Of a stretch of DNA of 55,105 nucleotides, positions 8,787 to 17,877 are shown one piece after another. A program made the translations under genes and the position numbers. Every line of letters begins with the position of its first letter. Within the stretch, counting starts at the first letter, position 1. Where the stretch lies: positions 1 to 55,105 of the forward strand of contig JANOPN010000056.1 of assembly GCA_031421855.1 (NCBI GenBank), given 5' to 3'. Under the pieces are notes generated by a model. It saw only the letters and a program-made list of their open reading frames with translations, did no database searches and had not been told where the DNA came from. The stretch comes from JAAFHN01 sp031421855 (GTDB lineage Bacteria > Pseudomonadota > Gammaproteobacteria > Burkholderiales > Burkholderiaceae_C).

Positions 8787-10027
8787 GCGGCGGCAATCGC
8801 GCGTGACTCGGTGCCGACCGCTGTGCGCGCGAGGATCGCGACCTCGCTTGGCGATATCCGCTTGAGGCACTGGTTGTCGCCATCACAAGGCGACAACCGG
8901 TGATTGAACGCGGTCAAACAGGGCGAGCAAGGCATCTCAGCGCGGTGAATGGGTAGCACACGGGCTGACAGTGAGCCATACAAGCGCGGTGTCTCTGGCC
9001 CAAACAACATCACGGCTGGTAAGTCAGCGAGTACCGCAAAATGACCTGGTCCACCGTCATTCGCCACCAACACAGTGGCAAAGTGAAACATCAAAATAAG
9101 CTCGCGCACGTTCTTGGTTTGCCCTGCCAAACTAAAGCAGTGAGGCGAGCTGACGGCACTCACCAATTCTGTCGCTTGGTCTACGTCTGTCGGCAGACCA
9201 ATCACGCCGACCGCGTATCCGTTTGCAATCCATTGCTGGGCAAGGTCTTTGAAGTAATTCAACGGCCAGGCTCGGATGGGCAACGCGCCACCGCTTGCAT
9301 AAATGAGCGCAAGCTTGCGGCTTGACAGCACGGGAGCTAACCCATGCAGCTTCAACCGAACTGACGCAAGTTCGGCGTTGTTGGTCTGAAGCTTCGGCAG
9401 GCGAAAACTGGATGCTGCAGGTGCCAAACAGTCTTTACCTGAGGGCGTCGCGGCGCTCCCGACGCCCGCGGCAAGCGCCAAAAACTGATCTGCGATGTGG
9501 CGGTGCGGGTTGTAGAGCACCGGTTGGGTGAAAAAATCACCTCGGTACAAGCCCTCTTGGGTATGACGGTGAAAGCCGACGCGTTCACGTGCACCGCTCA
9601 GTGCGCAGAAAATGGCGCTAACCCGGCTGAAGAGCTCGCAGTCTAAGACGATGTCGATGGGCGCATTGCGCATGAAGCGAATCGCTGCAATTGAGTCCTT
9701 GATGAGCGCGAAAAAACCTGTATCCCGCACCGTCGTGACGACGATGTTTCCGTCTAAATCCAACAACTCAATGACCTCGCGATTGCGAGCAAACATCAGG
9801 GCATGAATGGTGGCTTGCGGATGCTGCTGCCGCAGCCAAGTGAGCATCGGGTACGCCAACACCAAACTGCCCATCTCGGACAGCAAAACCACCATGATGT
9901 TCGTCACCGCAGGGCTTGAACGGCGTGCGGGCGCGAATTTGCTGTGAATCCAATGCATGAGAGTCAACGCCGCGCAAAGCGGCACGCCGATCCACCGATC
10001 AACAAACCGTTGGGTGGAGACCTTCAT
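8783..10027 (-). CDS. GT9 family (heptosyltransferase-like) glycosyltransferase
   Basis: A 414-residue cytoplasmic or peripheral glycosyltransferase of family GT9, which transfers sugars such as heptose to LPS core. The N-terminal Rossmann half has VVLLSEMGSLVLAYPMLTWL. The C-terminal donor-binding half shows LIYASGGALPIRAWPLNYF, VANDGGPGHFAVLADLPAVMLFGPETP and the cysteine-rich tail MPCSPCLTAFNHRLSPC. The start at 10027 gives an exact ATGA overlap with the gene upstream. The acceptor is not deducible. Confidence 0.88.
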   Translation of the reverse strand: MKVSTQRFVDRWIGVPLCAALTLMHWIHSKFAPARRSSPAVTNIMVVLLSEMGSLVLAYPMLTWLRQQHPQATIHALMFARNREVIELLDLDGNIVVTTVRDTGFFALIKDSIAAIRFMRNAPIDIVLDCELFSRVSAIFCALSGARERVGFHRHTQEGLYRGDFFTQPVLYNPHRHIADQFLALAAGVGSAATPSGKDCLAPAASSFRLPKLQTNNAELASVRLKLHGLAPVLSSRKLALIYASGGALPIRAWPLNYFKDLAQQWIANGYAVGVIGLPTDVDQATELVSAVSSPHCFSLAGQTKNVRELILMFHFATVLVANDGGPGHFAVLADLPAVMLFGPETPRLYGSLSARVLPIHRAEMPCSPCLTAFNHRLSPCDGDNQCLKRISPSEVAILARTAVGTESRAIAAA

Positions 10028-11193
10028 GGCAGCGCCCGCCAATTGATCTTGCGTACAGCAATTGCTTTGCGGTGTTGGGTGTAACTTAGCCACACGTCGG
10101 GACCGATCACGGCAAGACTGGGGTAAGAAAACTCAATCCTGTCGTCACCCGCACCCGCTTGAACAGCCTTTGTGCTCGCGCCATCGCCTGCAATCAACCC
10201 TGCATCGGTGAATGACAAGCCATCACGCGTCGTTGCTAGGCGAAGTGTGTCTCGAAAATTGGGGTTGTAGGCCATCAGGATCCGCCCATCGGGCAAATTC
10301 ACAGCTGCAATGCCGGTGTCGCGATTTGCGAGACTGGTCGGCTGCGTCGTCGAAGTACCGCCAGCGTTAACTCGGGTGTTAAAGAGTCGGCCGTCCCGAG
10401 AGTCTTCGTCGCGATACCAAAGCATCCACCCGGGCAACTTCCCCGCGTTGGGCAAAACAATGGGTTGAAGCAACCCAGTTCGGCCAAAATCACGACGCTT
10501 GCTAACGAAGTTGCCATTGGCGTCAAACGTCAGTATTTCGGGGCCTTTTCGCAAAAACTCGTGATAAACCGGCAACACAAAACCCCCATCCGCAAGGTTC
10601 TGAGCCGAAGCTCGGACGAGCGTGCTGATATTGAGAAAGGGGCTCACCGGCAACGTCGCGTGAAAAATAGGTACTTCACCCGGCTTCGGCGCACGCCAAT
10701 GCTCAACTCTCGCGCCTGCCCACCCACCGAGCGAAACAGAGACCACAAACCAATGCTCAATCCCCCGGCGATCAATGTGCTGAACTGGATTCCCCAGTTT
10801 TCGAACGTGCCGCAAACTCTTGCGCTCAAGCAATTCGCGGGTGACGAGCGTCGTTGGAGTGGACCAAGTCGCGCCAGTCCAGGTCGACTGCACAATTCGC
10901 ACGTCTTTCGCACCCTCACGCGTCCCGGAAAACCAGGCGATTTGGGGACTCCCAGAGGCAGAGGCGCTCAAGAAACTCGCGTGTGCGGATTGGCCTGCGA
11001 CTGCCAAAAGCGTCGGTTGCGTTTCAGCGAGATCCTGAACCTTGAAGTCTATCGAGTCAAAAGGCTCGTTGGTCTGGACGATTAATCTAGCCGCTTCGCG
11101 ACTGAAGCCGTGCTGAAATTGAAAACAAAGAAAGCCAACAAAACCCACGCACGCGCAAAAAACTAAGTTTTGAAGATTTCGCAAGGGCTGCAT
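10024..11193 (-). CDS. BNR/sialidase-like exported protein
   Basis: A 389-residue protein with an N-terminal membrane anchor or signal (NLVFCACVGFVGFLCFQFQ) followed by a beta-propeller-like domain resembling the sialidase/BNR_2 family. Asp-box-like stretches are TWTGATWSTPTTL and TTRDGLSFTDAGL. QIAWFSGTREGAKDVRI and DGRILMAYNP also resemble this family. True sialidase activity is not established. I start at the ATG at 11193; a TTG at 11259 is possible but would overlap rbfA by 35 bases, and neither has a good ribosome binding site. It is the first of four glycan-type genes sitting between rbfA and truB. Confidence 0.75.
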   Translation of the reverse strand: MQPLRNLQNLVFCACVGFVGFLCFQFQHGFSREAARLIVQTNEPFDSIDFKVQDLAETQPTLLAVAGQSAHASFLSASASGSPQIAWFSGTREGAKDVRIVQSTWTGATWSTPTTLVTRELLERKSLRHVRKLGNPVQHIDRRGIEHWFVVSVSLGGWAGARVEHWRAPKPGEVPIFHATLPVSPFLNISTLVRASAQNLADGGFVLPVYHEFLRKGPEILTFDANGNFVSKRRDFGRTGLLQPIVLPNAGKLPGWMLWYRDEDSRDGRLFNTRVNAGGTSTTQPTSLANRDTGIAAVNLPDGRILMAYNPNFRDTLRLATTRDGLSFTDAGLIAGDGASTKAVQAGAGDDRIEFSYPSLAVIGPDVWLSYTQHRKAIAVRKINWRALP

Positions 11194-11224
11194 GACAACG
11201 CGGTAGGTGCCACAGCTGGACGGC

Positions 11225-11590
11225 TCAAGGCGCGGCCTGGGTGGCAACCGCCCTGGCAATCAGCGCGTTCATGTCGGCAGCGCGCTCGGTCGTTTGGTCG
11301 AACTTGAAATGCAAAGTCGGAACCGTGTGGATCTGAAGCCGCTTGAACAAACCGTTTCGGATGTGTCCAGCGGCACTGTTCAGCGCCACTTGAGCCTCTT
11401 CAGCGCTGCCAATCATCACACTGAAAAACACGTTCGCGTGCGCATAGTCCGCAGTGATATCAACAGAATTGATGGTCACCATGCCGATTCGCGGGTCTTT
11501 CACTGTCGTGCGGACCAAATCAGCAACTTCTCGCTGAATTTGGTCGGCCACCTTGAACCCACGGTGGTTAGAGCTTTGCTTTCGTACCAT
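11225..11590 (-). CDS. rbfA: 30S ribosome-binding factor RbfA
   Basis: A small KH-fold protein needed for late 30S maturation and 16S rRNA 5'-end processing. It has 121 residues from the ATG at 11590; a GTG at 11614 overlapping the infB stop would add eight residues. Typical motifs are RVADQIQREVADLV-like (here KVADQIQREVADLV), VKDPRIGMVTINSVDI and ADYAHANVFFSV. It sits directly after infB, as in most proteobacteria, but truB does not follow it as usual. Confidence 0.94.
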   Translation of the reverse strand: MVRKQSSNHRGFKVADQIQREVADLVRTTVKDPRIGMVTINSVDITADYAHANVFFSVMIGSAEEAQVALNSAAGHIRNGLFKRLQIHTVPTLHFKFDQTTERAADMNALIARAVATQAAP

Positions 11591-11610
11591 GTTTCGATTT
11601 AAACACCGCC

Positions 11611-14600
11611 TCACAGCGTGCGTGCAATTTCCTTGATTTCGAAGAATTCGAGCTGATCGCCTTCTTCAATGTCGTTGTAGCCGCGAAGATTCAAACCGCA
11701 CTCAAAGCCCTCTTTGACCTCGCGAGCATCGTCCTTGAACCGCTTCAAGCTGTCGAGATCTCCGGTGAATACCACGACGTTGTTGCGCAGCAAACGAACA
11801 CGAGCGATGCGTTTAACGACACCCTGCGTGACCATACAGCCCGCAATCGAGCCGACCTTGCTCACGCGGAACACTTGGCGAATTTCGGCCAAACCGATAA
11901 CTTCTTCGCGTTGTTCCGGTGCCAGCATGCCACTCATCGCGGCTTTGAGTTCGTCAACAGCGTCATAGATGATGTTGTAGAACCGCATGTCGATGCCGTT
12001 ATTCTCGGCAACTTTTCGCGCGCCAGCATCTGCACGTACATTGAATCCGACGATCACGGCTTTTGCAGCAATGGCCAAATTGACGTCACTCTCGCTAACA
12101 CCACCGACACCGGCGTACACCATTTGTACTTTGATTTCCGCCGTGCTGAGTTTGAGCAGCGACGTTGACAAGGCCTCTTGAGAACCTTGCATGTCGGCTT
12201 TAACGATCACCGGCAAAGTCTTAACCTCACCTGCCGATAGATCAGCGAACATGTTCTCAAGCTTGGAGGCACGTTGTTTTGCCAGCTTGGTGTCGCGGAA
12301 CTTGCCTTGACGGTAGGTGGCGATCTCGCGCGCCCGACGCTCGTCAGACAGCACCATGAAATCATCGCCGGCTTGTGGCACTTCCGTCAAGCCTTGCAGT
12401 TCGACCGGAATGGACGGACCCGCCGTTTTGGTGGCTTTACCGTTTTCGTCCAACATGGCGCGAACACGACCCCAGCTGGAACCCGCCAAAACAACGTCGC
12501 CCGTCTTCAACGTACCCGATTGCACCAAAACGGTCGCGACCGGTCCACGCCCCTTATCCAAGCGCGCCTCGATCACAACGCCTTTGGCCATCGCGTCAAC
12601 CGGTGCACGAAGCTCCAACACCTCAGCCTGAAGCAACACCTGTTCCAGCAAGTCATCAACGCCCTGACCCGTGCGGGCAGAGACCAACACGAAAGGCGAC
12701 TCACCACCGAACTCTTCAGGTACCACTTCCTGCGCAACGAGCTCACTTTTCACGCGTTCAATGTTGGCATCAGGCTTGTCGATTTTGTTGATCGCGACAA
12801 CGATTGGCACTTTTGCCGCTTTGGCGTGCTTGATCGCTTCTTTTGTCTGCGGCATGACACCGTCATCCGCGGACACAACCAAAATCACGATATCAGTAGC
12901 CTTGGCACCGCGGGCACGCATGGCCGTGAATGCCTCATGACCCGGCGTGTCCAAGAACGAGACCATTCCGCGACTGGTTTCGACGTGATACGCACCGATG
13001 TGCTGCGTAATGCCGCCCGCCTCACCGGCTGCGACTTTCGCGCGGCGGATGTAGTCCAACAGCGATGTTTTGCCGTGATCCACGTGCCCCATGACGGTGA
13101 CGACGGGAGCCCGGGTGATCATTTCCGAGTTGTGGGCCTCTTGCTCTTCGTTCGTGAACGCTTCAGGATCGTCCAACGCGGCAACCACGGCCTTGTGTCC
13201 GAGCTCCTCGACCAAGATCATCGCTGTGTCTTGATCGAGCGGCTGGTTGATCGTGACCATTTGACCGAGTTTCATCAACTGCTTGATGACCTCGTTGGCC
13301 TTGAGCGACATTTTGTGCGCCAGTTCGGCAACCGTGATGGTCTCCGGTACGTGGACTTCGATGATGCGCAGCTCTTGATTCGATGCCGGGCTATCGGTGT
13401 TGCGTGTGTCGCGGTCATCGCGACCACCACGGCGTCGCGGGGCAGCACCACGCCAAGGTGCTGGGCCACCGCGGCCAGCAGGCGCGCCGGGCTTGGCAGC
13501 ACCGGGGCGCTTAGAAGGATCGCCCGCCCAGCTCGACGACAGCTTCTCAGAGCGAACTTCCTTTTTGCCGTCTTTGTTAACCGCACCACCAGCACCAGGC
13601 TTGGCACCTGCGCCAGCTGGTTTATGGAGTGTTTTCTTGGGGTCAGCAGATTCAGCCGGTTTGGCCTCTTCTGGCTTTTTGGCGACCAACACGCGTTTGG
13701 GCGCATTCATCATCGCGCGAATGGCCTCCGCTTCGGCCAGTGCCTTTTTGCGGCGCGCCTCAAATTCGACCGCACGCTCAGCAGAAGTCAGCTCTTTCAC
13801 CGGCGGTGCCGCCGCGCGAACAACCCCCACTGACGAGCCTGTCGGCCTGACAAGAGCGGCCTCAGTTGCTTTGGTTGGAACCACGGACTCAACCGTGGCA
13901 GCTTGAGTTGGGGTCCCGTTAGTCGCAGCGCCATCAGTCGCGGCAGAGCCACCCTGATCAGCAGCAATCGCAGGATTTGCCTCACCCACGTCTGGCAAGG
14001 TGGCTACAGTTGTCTCACGGGACTTGCGACGCAGGGCTGCTTGTTCGTCTTGGCGACGAATGAATTCGGCCTGTCGACGCGCTTCAGCTTGGCGGCGTTC
14101 GATCTCTGCTGCGCCGAGCACTGAGGTCGGCGCAACGTTTGCTTCCGGCAGGGCATCGCTGGGTGGTGAAATCGGCGCTGGCACGTCCGCCTCGGCCGAA
14201 ACGAGCGGCTCAATTGCAGCAGCACTAACAAGCGCCAGAGGCGCAACTGCCTCGGCCTGAACCACGACCTCGACGACGGTCGATGCTGTCTCAACATGGG
14301 CAATCGAGTCGGGCACGTGCTCTGACGCTTCAACGACATGTTCGGCTTCATGGTCCGACCCGGCCGCTTCACCAGCCTCATCGTCGCGCTTGACGAACGT
14401 CCGCTTCTTACGCACCTCCACTTGGATCGTGCGCGCTTTTCCAGTCGAGTCAGCTTGCTTGATCTCGCTGGTTGACTTCTTCACGAGTGTGATTTTCTTG
14501 CGATCAGCAGCCGCAGTTCCGTGACTGGACTGCAAAAATCCGAGAAGCCGCTGCTTGTCTGAATCGGTCAGGACGTCTTGAGCGGAGTTTTTAGTTAGAC

Positions 14601-14682
14601 CAGAGCTGCGCAATTGGTCAAGTAAGGTGTCAACGGGCCTTTTGAGCTCGTTTGCAAAATCAGAAACAGTGGTGGTTGACAT
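11611..14682 (-). CDS. infB: Translation initiation factor IF-2
   Basis: The GTPase that brings initiator tRNA to the 30S subunit. It is large, at 1023 residues, because of a long charged and alanine-rich linker between the N-terminal IF2N-type region (FANELKRPVDTLLDQLRSSG) and the G domain near residue 530. G motifs are GHVDHGKTSLLDYIRR, DTPGHEAFTAMRARG and AINKIDKPDANIERV. The C-terminal IF2 beta-barrel and C2 domain end in LEFFEIKEIART. The chosen ATG at 14682 begins the classical MSTTTVSDFAN start, with GGAGG about 12 bases upstream. Confidence 0.98.
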   Translation of the reverse strand: MSTTTVSDFANELKRPVDTLLDQLRSSGLTKNSAQDVLTDSDKQRLLGFLQSSHGTAAADRKKITLVKKSTSEIKQADSTGKARTIQVEVRKKRTFVKRDDEAGEAAGSDHEAEHVVEASEHVPDSIAHVETASTVVEVVVQAEAVAPLALVSAAAIEPLVSAEADVPAPISPPSDALPEANVAPTSVLGAAEIERRQAEARRQAEFIRRQDEQAALRRKSRETTVATLPDVGEANPAIAADQGGSAATDGAATNGTPTQAATVESVVPTKATEAALVRPTGSSVGVVRAAAPPVKELTSAERAVEFEARRKKALAEAEAIRAMMNAPKRVLVAKKPEEAKPAESADPKKTLHKPAGAGAKPGAGGAVNKDGKKEVRSEKLSSSWAGDPSKRPGAAKPGAPAGRGGPAPWRGAAPRRRGGRDDRDTRNTDSPASNQELRIIEVHVPETITVAELAHKMSLKANEVIKQLMKLGQMVTINQPLDQDTAMILVEELGHKAVVAALDDPEAFTNEEQEAHNSEMITRAPVVTVMGHVDHGKTSLLDYIRRAKVAAGEAGGITQHIGAYHVETSRGMVSFLDTPGHEAFTAMRARGAKATDIVILVVSADDGVMPQTKEAIKHAKAAKVPIVVAINKIDKPDANIERVKSELVAQEVVPEEFGGESPFVLVSARTGQGVDDLLEQVLLQAEVLELRAPVDAMAKGVVIEARLDKGRGPVATVLVQSGTLKTGDVVLAGSSWGRVRAMLDENGKATKTAGPSIPVELQGLTEVPQAGDDFMVLSDERRAREIATYRQGKFRDTKLAKQRASKLENMFADLSAGEVKTLPVIVKADMQGSQEALSTSLLKLSTAEIKVQMVYAGVGGVSESDVNLAIAAKAVIVGFNVRADAGARKVAENNGIDMRFYNIIYDAVDELKAAMSGMLAPEQREEVIGLAEIRQVFRVSKVGSIAGCMVTQGVVKRIARVRLLRNNVVVFTGDLDSLKRFKDDAREVKEGFECGLNLRGYNDIEEGDQLEFFEIKEIARTL

Positions 14683-14702
14683 GTTGTGTTGTGGCCTCCA
14701 AA

Positions 14703-16199
14703 TCAAGCCTGCGCTGACGAGTCGTCAGTGAACCAATGCGCACGCGCAGCCAAAATCAGCTCTTTTGCGTCGTTTGCTGACTGCCCGGTGATCTCGATCA
14801 ACTCGTCGACCGCCAAATCAGCCAAATCGTCGCGAGAATGAATGTCGGCTTGCGACAATTTATCGATCAAGTCCGAAGTCAAGCCGGGCAAATCACGCAA
14901 ATCTTGCGTTGCCGACTCAATGGATTCTTCCTTCGAAATCTCCATCGTCAGCAGTGCGTCTTTCGCACGAGCGCGTAGCTCATTGACAGTGTCTTCATCG
15001 AAACTTGCGATCTCGAGCATCTCGCTGATCGGCACATAGGCAACTTCTTCAAGCGACCCAAAACCTTCTTGGATCAGGATATCGGCGACTTCTTCGTCGA
15101 CATCCAATTTGCTCACGAACAGCTTGCGGACCGCGTCGGTCTCATTCGCTTGCTTCTGAGCAGACTCGCTCGCATCCATGATGTTGATGCGCCAGCCAGT
15201 CAACTCGCTTGCGAGACGCACGTTTTGCCCACCGCGACCGATGGCGATGGCCAAGTTTTCTTCGTCCACGACTACGTCCATGGCGTGTTTTTCTTCGTCG
15301 ACAACGATGCTGGACACGTTTGCGGGCGCCAAAGCGCCGATCACAAACTGCGCTGGATCGTCACTCCACAGGACGATATCTACCCGCTCGCCCGCAAGCT
15401 CAGTTGTGACGGCATTCACGCGTGTTCCGCGAACACCAACGCAAGTACCAATGGGATCGACCCGTTTGTCGTGGCTCAAAACCGAAATTTTGGCGCGTGA
15501 ACCGGGATCTCTGGCGCACGATTTAATCTCCAAAAGGCCTTGCTCGATTTCGGGCACTTCGTTGCGAAATAATTCAATCATGAATTCAGGTGACGAGCGA
15601 GAAACCAAGATCGGCGCGCCGCGCAATTCCGAATTCACCTCGTAAATGAACGCGCGAACGCGATCACCAGTTCGCAAGTTCTCCTTGGGGATCATCTCGC
15701 TGCGCTTGATTCGAGCTTCGATGCGTCCGCTCTCTAAAATGAGGCCCTCTTTATCGACGCGCTTAACAGCCCCGACGAAAATCTTCTCGCCGCGCGAGAG
15801 GAAGTCGTTGAGCAAAGTCTCGCGCTCAGCATCACGAACGCGTTGCAAAATGACTTGCTTCGCTGCTTGGGCACCGATGCGGCCCAACGGAACCGACTCC
15901 ACGCCTTCTTCGATGTAGTCGTCGACTTCGATGTCCGAAATCTGCTCCTTGGCTTCAAACAAGAGAATTTCTTGGTCGGGCAGTTGCAGACCAGCCTCAT
16001 CTGGAACAACGTGCCAACGGCGAAACGTCTCGTACGCACCGCTCTCTCGGTCAATGGCGACACGGATGTCAACCTCGCCCGAGTAGAGTTTCTTTGTCGC
16101 CGATGCCAGCGCCAGTTCAACCGCACTGAACACGACATCTTGATCGACGTTTTTCTCACGTGCGATCGCCTCAACCAACATCAATACTTCGCGATTCAT
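14703..16199 (-). CDS. nusA: Transcription termination/antitermination factor NusA
   Basis: Binds RNA polymerase and nascent RNA to control pausing, termination and antitermination. It has 498 residues starting at MNREVLMLVEAIAREKNV, which has AGGT seven bases upstream. The order is an N-terminal RNAP-binding domain, an S1 region (RTGDRVRAFIYEVNSELRG precedes KH1), two KH modules (one with GVRGTRVNAVTTELAGER, the other with AIGRGGQNVRLASELTGW), and two C-terminal helix-hairpin acidic repeats. It lies between rimP and infB as usual. Confidence 0.97.
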   Translation of the reverse strand: MNREVLMLVEAIAREKNVDQDVVFSAVELALASATKKLYSGEVDIRVAIDRESGAYETFRRWHVVPDEAGLQLPDQEILLFEAKEQISDIEVDDYIEEGVESVPLGRIGAQAAKQVILQRVRDAERETLLNDFLSRGEKIFVGAVKRVDKEGLILESGRIEARIKRSEMIPKENLRTGDRVRAFIYEVNSELRGAPILVSRSSPEFMIELFRNEVPEIEQGLLEIKSCARDPGSRAKISVLSHDKRVDPIGTCVGVRGTRVNAVTTELAGERVDIVLWSDDPAQFVIGALAPANVSSIVVDEEKHAMDVVVDEENLAIAIGRGGQNVRLASELTGWRINIMDASESAQKQANETDAVRKLFVSKLDVDEEVADILIQEGFGSLEEVAYVPISEMLEIASFDEDTVNELRARAKDALLTMEISKEESIESATQDLRDLPGLTSDLIDKLSQADIHSRDDLADLAVDELIEITGQSANDAKELILAARAHWFTDDSSAQA

Positions 16200-16220
16200 T
16201 TCTACACCTGTCGTTGACAA

Positions 16221-16823
16221 TTAATCCGCTTCAAATTCTTCACCAGCTAACCCGTCGGGTTGCTGCGCTCTGCCTTTGAAATTGACCAATGGCGCAAGTC
16301 TTGCGTCCTTGATCTCATCCATCGAAAATCCCAACTCATAAGTCTGGACGATCACTTTTTTCTTGCCTTTCGGCGCGGGCGTTCCAAAGGGCGGTTCTCG
16401 ACATTCAAGCCGCCATTGACCCGTTGCACTGCCCTTGCGCAAATGACCGCGAAACTTCTTGCGACCCACGTTCACCGCAACGCCTGCCGCGTTTTGCCCA
16501 ACTTGCCCCAAGGCCTCTTTCAGGTTGATGTCAACGACATCGCCTTCGAACCGAGTGAAATCCGCTTCGTGCCGCAACGGTCGGTCAATGCCAGGAGACG
16601 AGACTTCAAGTCGCTTGTAATCGAGATTTTCGACTTCGAGTGAATAACGCAATTGCCGCGTCAAACGCTCGCAATCTTCAGCCGTGATCCATTTGGCTTC
16701 AACGCCTGGAGCCCAAGGCCAATCGATCGTCACTCGCAACAAACCCGCCGGGGTGCGCTCGGTGTCGATCAAGTCGAAGCCCAATGACAGGGCTGCTTGT
16801 TCAATGATGGTGATCCAACTCAT
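16221..16823 (-). CDS. rimP: Ribosome maturation factor RimP
   Basis: A 30S assembly factor, 200 residues, somewhat long because of a C-terminal extension. The motif LDYKRLEVSSPGIDRPL is diagnostic for RimP, and the N-terminal IIEQAALSLGFDLIDTE fits. The start ATG at 16823 is the last before the conserved N-terminus. It is the first gene of the rimP-nusA-infB-rbfA operon; its leader holds a terminator-like hairpin (16948-16975). Confidence 0.95.
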   Translation of the reverse strand: MSWITIIEQAALSLGFDLIDTERTPAGLLRVTIDWPWAPGVEAKWITAEDCERLTRQLRYSLEVENLDYKRLEVSSPGIDRPLRHEADFTRFEGDVVDINLKEALGQVGQNAAGVAVNVGRKKFRGHLRKGSATGQWRLECREPPFGTPAPKGKKKVIVQTYELGFSMDEIKDARLAPLVNFKGRAQQPDGLAGEEFEAD

Positions 16824-16947
16824 GTGTATGTTCGCAAAACTAGGCTCTGGGTGCCCCAGTTTGCAAGCGTCGCCTGGCAATTTCGCCGGCGCTGATCACA
16901 CACCTGCGTCAATTTCAGCCAAAAGAGCCAAAGTGCCGCGCTCACCC

Positions 16948-16975
16948 AAAAAAAAAGGCTGGTGAAACCAACCTT
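16948..16975 (-). terminator. Intrinsic terminator or leader attenuator
   Basis: On the minus strand, AAGGTTGGT pairs with ACCAGCCTT (one G-U pair) around a 3-base loop, and a run of seven or more T follows. It lies 53 bases after the tcdA stop and 125 bases before the rimP ATG. It therefore either ends tcdA transcription or acts as an attenuator in the rimP leader. TATACT and TTATAG boxes just upstream (about 16978-17005) could be -10 elements but lack a good -35. No other feature is evident in the 204-base gap 16824-17027. Confidence 0.75.
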
Positions 16976-17027
16976 TGCTATAACCCGAGCCCCCGAGTAT
17001 AAAGCCTCAACGCCTTTAGTTTTGAGA

Positions 17028-17864
17028 TCAGGTCGCATTTCCATCGGTTTGCGAGTGGTTTTGCGTCGCAAATGAGCGTTTTTGTGCTGGACCAGCCAAC
17101 AAATTGAGCACCCAGCTTGACGCGCACATGCCAAAAGTCGCCGTGACCGCGACCGACGATCCATAGCCGCTGCAGCTCAGAGCCGACCCAGCAGCCACCA
17201 AATTCGAAGGTGTCGAAACGGGCTCTTGGCTGCTGATGCACGCAATGCCGATGCGACCCGATCGTTTCGCCCCGTGCTCGCGGCGCAAACCGTATCGCAG
17301 CTTGGCCAGCAATGGGTCGTGAGTCACCTCTGCCAAGTCACCGAGCCGCACCTCGTGCGCAAGCCGTTTGCCGCCGGCCGCGCCCACACAAATTAACGAT
17401 TCCGAATTTTTTAGAGCCCACGCTGCCATCACCAGTTTGGCGCGGAAGTCATCACATGCGTCGACGACGACATCAACCCGACGGACATGGGTGCGATTGA
17501 CTGTTGCCAGCCAATTCTCCGACGTGACAAAGTCATCAATCACCGACACGGTCACGTCACTTCGAAAGGTCGCAATGCGATTGCTCATTGCAACAACTTT
17601 TGCTTGACCGATGGTGGATGTCAGTGCATGGATCTGTCGGTTCAAGTTAGACGGCGAAATGTGATCCATGTCGACCAGCGAAATCAAACCGATCCCGCTT
17701 CTGGCCAGGGCCTCGGCAACCCATGAACCGACCCCGCCCACACCGACAATCATGACGTGGCTGGCAGCAAAACGAGCCACCCCAACTTCACCGTACAACC
17801 GATCAAGCGGTCCATTTATCCGCTCGTGGTCAGAAACGTCAACTAGCGAGTCGTCAGCCGACAT
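17028..17864 (-). CDS. tcdA: tRNA threonylcarbamoyladenosine dehydratase TcdA (CsdL)
   Basis: An E1-like ATP-dependent enzyme that cyclises t6A37 of tRNA to ct6A. It has 278 residues. The Rossmann/ThiF motif VMIVGVGGVGSWVAEALARS is at about residues 37-56, followed by LVDMDHISPSNLNRQIHA and VDACDDFRAKLVM. A conserved C-terminal SCSGYGSSVAVTATFG stretch follows. The gene is 13 bases downstream of the YeeE transporter gene. In E. coli TcdA works with the CsdA/CsdE sulfur relay, so a sulfur-import neighbour is suggestive; that link is inference. Confidence 0.93.
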   Translation of the reverse strand: MSADDSLVDVSDHERINGPLDRLYGEVGVARFAASHVMIVGVGGVGSWVAEALARSGIGLISLVDMDHISPSNLNRQIHALTSTIGQAKVVAMSNRIATFRSDVTVSVIDDFVTSENWLATVNRTHVRRVDVVVDACDDFRAKLVMAAWALKNSESLICVGAAGGKRLAHEVRLGDLAEVTHDPLLAKLRYGLRREHGAKRSGRIGIACISSQEPVSTPSNLVAAGSALSCSGYGSSVAVTATFGMCASSWVLNLLAGPAQKRSFATQNHSQTDGNAT

Positions 17865-17877
17865 ATTTGAACGCCAC

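Noticed and set aside
10016..10024. GGAGACC sequences elsewhere (for example 10016, 12660, 13340, 19673, 40730) as extra element copies
   Set aside because: They match only 7-8 bases and lack the ATAGCAAC half, so they are chance matches within coding DNA.
12274..13833. 519-codon open frame on the plus strand opposite infB
   Set aside because: It is antisense to conserved infB sequence, His/Arg/Phe-rich, and has no recognisable domain or ribosome binding site.
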